A stretch of 64,000 nt of DNA, taken from contig NZ_QICD01000005.1 of NCBI RefSeq assembly GCF_003726035.1, forward strand, positions 62,001 to 126,000, written 5' to 3'. Shown one piece after another: positions 60,095 to 64,000 of the stretch. Within the stretch, counting starts at the first letter, position 1, and every line of letters begins with the position of its first letter. The position numbers and the translations under genes are program-made. The notes below the pieces were generated by a model. The model did not search any database. It saw only the letters and a list, made by a program, of their open reading frames with translations, and had not been told where the DNA came from. This stretch comes from Paraeggerthella hongkongensis. Lineage in GTDB: Bacteria; Actinomycetota; Coriobacteriia; Coriobacteriales; Eggerthellaceae.

Positions 60095-62614
60095 GTGAAG
60101 CTGGTGGTAACCGAGAAGAACGACGCGGCTCAGAAGATCGCCGATTTGCTCGGCGTGAAGAAACCGAAGGCGGACAAGGTGTACTCCACGCCGGTGTACC
60201 GCTTCGACGTTGACGGCGAGGAATGGGTGACCATCGGCCTGCGCGGCCATATCCTGGAGCCCGATTTCACTCCCGCTATGGTATACAAGAAGCGCGGCGG
60301 CTGGCAGGGCGTCACCGAGGAGGGGGAGACGTTTCCCGCAGATCTGCCCGACACGCTTGCGAAGCCCCCTTTTAAAAAGAAGAAGCCGTTCACCGAGGAC
60401 GGGGTCGAGCTGAAGGCGTGGAAGATGGATGCGCTTCCGTATTTGGTGTACGCGCCCATCAAGAAGCTCCCCAAGGAAAAGGAGATCATCCGCTCCTTGA
60501 AGAACCTGGCGAAAAAAGCCGATTCCATCGTGATCGCGACCGACTTCGACCGAGAGGGCGAACTGATCGGGAGCGACGCCCTCAGCTGCATGCAGGAGGT
60601 GAACCCGACCGCGCCCGTGTCGCGCGCGCGGTATTCGGCGTTCACGAAAGAGGAGATCACGCATGCGTTCGACAACCTGGTCGAGCTTGACGTGAACCTG
60701 GCAAGCGCCGGCGCGTCGCGCCAGGACATCGACCTTATCTGGGGCGCAGTGCTCACGCGCTACCTGACGCTCGTCAAATTCGCAGGATACGGCAACGTGC
60801 GCTCGTCCGGTCGCGTGCAAACGCCCACGCTCGCGCTCATCGTGGCGAAGGAGCGCGAGCGCCTTGCGTTCGTTCCCGAGGACTACTGGGTGATCCGCGG
60901 CGCGTTCGGGGCCGAACCCGATGCGTTCGAGGCGCCGCACGCCACCGCGCGGTTCAAGAGCGAAGCCGAGGCCGACGCCGTTATGGCTCATGTCGACGGC
61001 GCGTCAAGCGCCACGGTGGCCTCGATCGAGAAGCGCAAGCGCACGGTGCAGCCGCCGGCCCCGTTCAACACCACGTCGCTCATGGCGGCGGCGTCCGCCG
61101 AAGGCCTCAGCCCTGCGCGCACGATGCGCATCGCCGAGAGCCTGTACATGGACGGCTACATCTCCTATCCGCGCGTCGACAACACGGTGTACCCGTCTTC
61201 GCTCGATTTGGCGGAAACCGTGAAGGCTGTTTCCGGGAATCCGGCTTACGCGCCGTATTGCAAAGAGCTGTTGGCGAAAGACCAGCTCACGGCTACGCGC
61301 GGCAAGAAGGAGACGACGGACCACCCGCCTATCTACCCCACGGCAAAAGCCACTCCCGACGATCTGGCGCCCGCCGACTACAAGCTGTACAACCTGATCG
61401 CGCGCCGGTTCCTGGCCACGCTGTCCGAACCTGCCGTGGTGGAGGGCACGAAGGTCACGCTCGACGTGAACGCCGAGCCGTTCGTTGCGAAGGGCGACGT
61501 GCTGGTGAAGCCCGGGTTCCGCGCGATCTACCCCTATGGGCTGAAGAAGGACGAGCAGCTGCCCGTCCTTTCCGAAGGGCAGGCGATCGCGTTCGGCGGC
61601 GCAACGTGCACGAAGAAGCAGACCGAACCGCCCGCGCGTTACAGCCAGGGCAAGCTCATCCAGGAGATGGAGAAGCTGGGCCTGGGCACGAAGTCTACGC
61701 GCCATGCCATCATCGAGCGTCTGTACACGGTGAAGTACATCCAGAACGACCCCATCGAGCCCAGCCAGCTGGGCATGGCGGTGTGCGACGCGCTGGACAA
61801 GTTCGCCCCGCATATCACGCACTCTGAAATGACGGCGGAGCTGGAGTCGGAGATGGACAGCATCGCCGAAGGCCGCACCACGAAGGCCGCCGTGGTCGGC
61901 ACGAGCCGCAACCTTCTGGCCGAGCAGCTGGCCAGCTTGCTGCCGCATTCGGAGGAGGTCAAAGATGCTCTGGCCGACGCCGTGGCTGCCGACGCGTACG
62001 TGGGGCCGTGTCCGAAATGCGGCAAGGACCTGCAGTTGCGCGCGTCGCAGAAGACGCGCAGCATGTTCATCGGCTGCGCCGGCTGGCCTGATTGCGACGT
62101 GACCTACCCCCTGCCGAAGGGCAAGGTGGAGGCCGTTCCGGAGCCGTGCCCGACCTGTGGCATGCCTCAAGTGAAGGTGACGGCGTTTCGCTCGAAGCCG
62201 CGCACCATCTGCATCGATCCGCATTGCTCCACCAACAAGGAGCCCGACGTGGTGGTGGGCGAGTGCCCGGCCTGCAAGGAGAAGGGCATCGCCGCGAAGC
62301 TGATCGCGCAGAAGAACCCCCGTACCTTGAAGCGCTTCATCCGCTGCGAGAATTACGACGACTGCGGCACGGGCTATCCGCTGCCCCAGTACGGAGCGCT
62401 TGCCGCCACCGACGAGGTGTGCGAGCACTGCGGCGCGCCGATGGTCGTCGTCACTACGAACCGCGGCCCCTGGAAGCTGTGCCCGAACTTCGATTGCCCG
62501 GGCAAGGAGCAAGACGAGGCGAAGGGCGCCAAGGGCAAGGCTCCCGCCAAGAAGACGCCTGCGAAAAGCAGCGCCAAGAAGGCTCCGGCAAAGAAGCCGG
62601 CCGCGAAGAAGTAG
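60095..62614 (+). CDS. topA: Type IA DNA topoisomerase with zinc-ribbon C-terminus and Lys-rich tail
   Basis: 839 residues, GTG start 60095 after CAGGAGGGAA. Toprim domain: KLVVTEKNDAAQKIA and ATDFDREGELIG. The catalytic Tyr is Y358 in YISYPRVDN. The C-terminal part has several four-Cys ribbons (CPKC...C, CPTC...C, CPAC...C, CEHC...C) and ends in a 30-residue repeat-like Lys/Ala/Pro tail (KKAPAKKPAAKK), as in histone H1. It relaxes negative supercoils. Parts of the N-terminus (GLRGHILEPDFTPAM) are closer to archaeal-type enzymes than to E. coli TopA. Confidence 0.93.
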   Translation: MKLVVTEKNDAAQKIADLLGVKKPKADKVYSTPVYRFDVDGEEWVTIGLRGHILEPDFTPAMVYKKRGGWQGVTEEGETFPADLPDTLAKPPFKKKKPFTEDGVELKAWKMDALPYLVYAPIKKLPKEKEIIRSLKNLAKKADSIVIATDFDREGELIGSDALSCMQEVNPTAPVSRARYSAFTKEEITHAFDNLVELDVNLASAGASRQDIDLIWGAVLTRYLTLVKFAGYGNVRSSGRVQTPTLALIVAKERERLAFVPEDYWVIRGAFGAEPDAFEAPHATARFKSEAEADAVMAHVDGASSATVASIEKRKRTVQPPAPFNTTSLMAAASAEGLSPARTMRIAESLYMDGYISYPRVDNTVYPSSLDLAETVKAVSGNPAYAPYCKELLAKDQLTATRGKKETTDHPPIYPTAKATPDDLAPADYKLYNLIARRFLATLSEPAVVEGTKVTLDVNAEPFVAKGDVLVKPGFRAIYPYGLKKDEQLPVLSEGQAIAFGGATCTKKQTEPPARYSQGKLIQEMEKLGLGTKSTRHAIIERLYTVKYIQNDPIEPSQLGMAVCDALDKFAPHITHSEMTAELESEMDSIAEGRTTKAAVVGTSRNLLAEQLASLLPHSEEVKDALADAVAADAYVGPCPKCGKDLQLRASQKTRSMFIGCAGWPDCDVTYPLPKGKVEAVPEPCPTCGMPQVKVTAFRSKPRTICIDPHCSTNKEPDVVVGECPACKEKGIAAKLIAQKNPRTLKRFIRCENYDDCGTGYPLPQYGALAATDEVCEHCGAPMVVVTTNRGPWKLCPNFDCPGKEQDEAKGAKGKAPAKKTPAKSSAKKAPAKKPAAKK

Positions 62615-62640
62615 CGTGATCGCGAACGATCGATCTTAAC

Positions 62641-62673
62641 GGCGAAGGGCCCCGCATGATGGGGCCCTTCGCC
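62641..62673. terminator. Terminator after topA
   Basis: GGCGAAGGGCCCC and GGGGCCCTTCGCC form a perfect 13-bp stem with a 7-base loop. Confidence 0.85.
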
Positions 62674-62710
62674 GTGGATGACGTCTGCTCGGTTTTCGCT
62701 TGCTTGTGCC

Positions 62711-62735
62711 GATTCGCGCCGGTTAGGCGCGAATC
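62711..62735 (-). terminator. Terminator after the fumarase genes
   Basis: GATTCGCGCC, loop GGTTA, GGCGCGAATC: a perfect 10-bp stem directly behind the beta-subunit stop on the minus strand. Confidence 0.7.
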
Positions 62736-62738
62736 GGG

Positions 62739-63338
62739 CTACGCTTGCGCGTTCTCGATGGCGCGGTACAGGTCGGTTCCCTGGGCGTCCACCGCCACGA
62801 AGCAGGGGAAGTCTTGCAGCGTAAGGCGGCGCAGCGCCTCGGTCCCCAGGTCTTCCCAGGCTATCGTCTCGCTTGCGACCACGTGGGTGGCCAGCAACGC
62901 GGCGATGCCGCCGACCGCCGCAAGGTACACGCCGCCGTTGCGCACGCAGGCGTCGATGACGTCGGCTGAGCGCTTGCCCTTGCCGATGCACGCGATCACG
63001 CCCGCGTCCATGAGCGCGGGCGTGGCGAAGTCCATGCGGCTTGCCGTGGTGGGGCCCACCGACCCAAGAGGCCTGCCTGCGGCGGCAGGAGTGGGGCCGG
63101 CGTAGAACAGCGTCTGTCCTTCCAGGTCGTACGGCAGGCGCCCGTCCGTGCGCAGCGCTTCGAGGGCGCGCGCGTGACCGGCATCGCGCATGGTGTAGAC
63201 GGGTCCCGTCAGGCGCACTTCTTGCCCGGACCTCAGGCGGCCGACCTGCTCGCGATCGAGGGGCAGCGTCAGATGGACGGCGCTCGGCTCGCTTGGGTCT
63301 GCAGGGGCGTCGGATTCGCAGCGTGAAGGCTCGTTCAT
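62739..63338 (-). CDS. Class I fumarase (or tartrate dehydratase), beta subunit
   Basis: 199 residues. The beta (C-terminal) domain of class I fumarases: LPLDREQVGRLRSGQEVRLTGPVYTMRDAGHARALEAL in part, YAGPTPAAAGRPLGSVGPTTASRMD and IGKGKRSADVIDAC. The subunit completes the 4Fe-4S hydratase converting fumarate to malate. Similar proteins act on tartrate. The first ~20 residues are a variable acidic extension. Its ATG overlaps the alpha-subunit stop. Confidence 0.92.
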   Translation of the reverse strand: MNEPSRCESDAPADPSEPSAVHLTLPLDREQVGRLRSGQEVRLTGPVYTMRDAGHARALEALRTDGRLPYDLEGQTLFYAGPTPAAAGRPLGSVGPTTASRMDFATPALMDAGVIACIGKGKRSADVIDACVRNGGVYLAAVGGIAALLATHVVASETIAWEDLGTEALRRLTLQDFPCFVAVDAQGTDLYRAIENAQA

Positions 63339-64000
63339 CGTTCATCACTCCAGGAAATCAGCTCGACGGATGCGGTTCGCATGGCGCAGCAGCCCATGTT
63401 CACGGCTACGGGAAGCGCGGCGATGTGGCACGGGGCCGTTTCCACGTGCACGGCCAAGGCGGTGGTCGAGCCGCCAAGGGCCGCGGGGCCTATGCCGGTT
63501 GCGTTGACGGCGCGCAGGAGCTCCTTTTCGAACCGGGCCGTTTCGGGCGCGGGCGCGGGGCTTCCGACGGGTCTGAGCAGGGCGTGCTTCGCCAATCCCG
63601 CCACCTTGTCGAACGTGCCGCCCACGCCTACTCCCACGATGAGCGGGGGGCACGCGTTCGCGGCTTTCTCGCGCACGCATTCGAGAACCGTTCGGCGCAC
63701 GCCTTCGGCTCCGGATCCTGGAGCCAGCATGACCACGCGGGAAGCGTTGTCCGATCCGCCGCCTTTCAGCATCACGTGCAGCGTGGCGCCTTTTCCGGGA
63801 CGGAAGCTGACTTCCGTGAACGCCGGAGTGTTGTCGGAGGTGTTGGTTCGGTCGGTCAGGGCGTCGCGCACCACGCTCATGCGCAGGCGGGCGTCGGCGT
63901 AGGCGCGCGCTACGGCGTCGTTTACTTGGGACAGGGCGTTGCCGGGCAGCATGAGGTCTTCGCCGACTTCCAAGCTGACCCAGACCGTGCCCGTGTCCTG
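63335..64000 (-). CDS. Class I fumarase alpha subunit, C-terminal part (cut by window edge)
   Basis: The frame is open to position 64000, so the N-terminus lies outside. A TTG at 63973 is not the true start, since the frame reads on through DTGTVWVSLEVGED. About 221 residues are visible of ~280 expected. SFRPGKGATLHVMLKGGGSDN, GVGVGGTFDKVAGLAKHALL and the cysteines in NMGCCAMRTAS are typical. It holds most 4Fe-4S ligands of the enzyme. Confidence 0.92.
   Translation of the reverse strand, partial: QDTGTVWVSLEVGEDLMLPGNALSQVNDAVARAYADARLRMSVVRDALTDRTNTSDNTPAFTEVSFRPGKGATLHVMLKGGGSDNASRVVMLAPGSGAEGVRRTVLECVREKAANACPPLIVGVGVGGTFDKVAGLAKHALLRPVGSPAPAPETARFEKELLRAVNATGIGPAALGGSTTALAVHVETAPCHIAALPVAVNMGCCAMRTASVELISWSDER

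Noticed and set aside
1-64000. CRISPR arrays, rRNA or tRNA genes, riboswitch aptamers
   Set aside because: No regularly spaced repeats or recognisable cloverleaf, rRNA or aptamer cores were seen on reading the intergenic regions; a covariance-model scan would be needed to exclude weak cases.

Overview
The window is high-GC DNA (low-to-mid 60s %) with tightly packed operons, many GTG/TTG starts and 4-base ATGA overlaps. Twin-arginine molybdoenzymes, a desulfoferrodoxin, a high-molecular-weight rubredoxin, an LAPTG-type wall-sorting motif and a leader hairpin before rpmE together suggest an anaerobic or microaerobic gut actinobacterium of the Coriobacteriia, most likely Eggerthellaceae (Eggerthella/Gordonibacter-like). 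The genus assignment is inference. I see no rRNA, tRNA, CRISPR array, phage or transposase gene.

Layout. 1-5.6 kb: end of an alanine/glycine:cation symporter, a small membrane protein, a 1148-residue secreted protein and a DUF2797 protein. 5.9-13.5 kb: a histidine operon (hisZ-hisG fusion, hisD, C, B, H, A, a 23-codon ORF, hisF, hisI) behind a promoter carrying a perfect dyad. 13.6-21.3 kb: housekeeping genes (fructose-6-phosphate aldolase-type transaldolase, rho, sppA, a divergent methionyl-tRNA synthetase, RNase HI, NlpC/P60 hydrolase). 21.4-24.7 kb: engB, then a divergent metal locus (26-residue membrane peptide; DUF6110-like protein and P1B-type ATPase) whose overlapping promoters share repeated AGTTARCTTTAA boxes. 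24.8-37.3 kb: rpsB, tsf, murA, an LCP-family protein, a NifU-like protein, pdxST, lgt, superoxide reductase, pyk, rhaD and rpmE with a long tail.

37.3-43.6 kb: moeA lies downstream of a FecCD-type ABC importer (permease, ATPase, lipoprotein). Next to it are a DUF4213/DUF364 protein and a THEP1-like NTPase, transcribed divergently from a shared region. With moeA and the molybdoenzyme that follows, this suggests molybdate/tungstate or metallophore-type uptake. 43.6-44.3 kb encodes a flavin-reductase/rubredoxin fusion.

44.3-50.3 kb is the most unusual part. A molybdopterin oxidoreductase module (TorD-like chaperone, four-cluster ferredoxin, DMSO-reductase-family catalytic subunit) is divergent from a protein with a Fic fold whose catalytic motif is destroyed and which ends in a winged helix. 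The whole block is bracketed by two inverted copies of an 82-base palindrome that differ at one base.

50.3-64 kb: a methyltransferase, thyX, a DUF1385 protein with a large linker, a NatAB-type exporter, a polar amino-acid ABC importer (ATPase, TAT lipoprotein, two permeases, one with a long tail), a small anchored protein, a type IA topoisomerase with zinc ribbons and a Lys-rich tail, and a two-subunit class I fumarase cut by the window edge.
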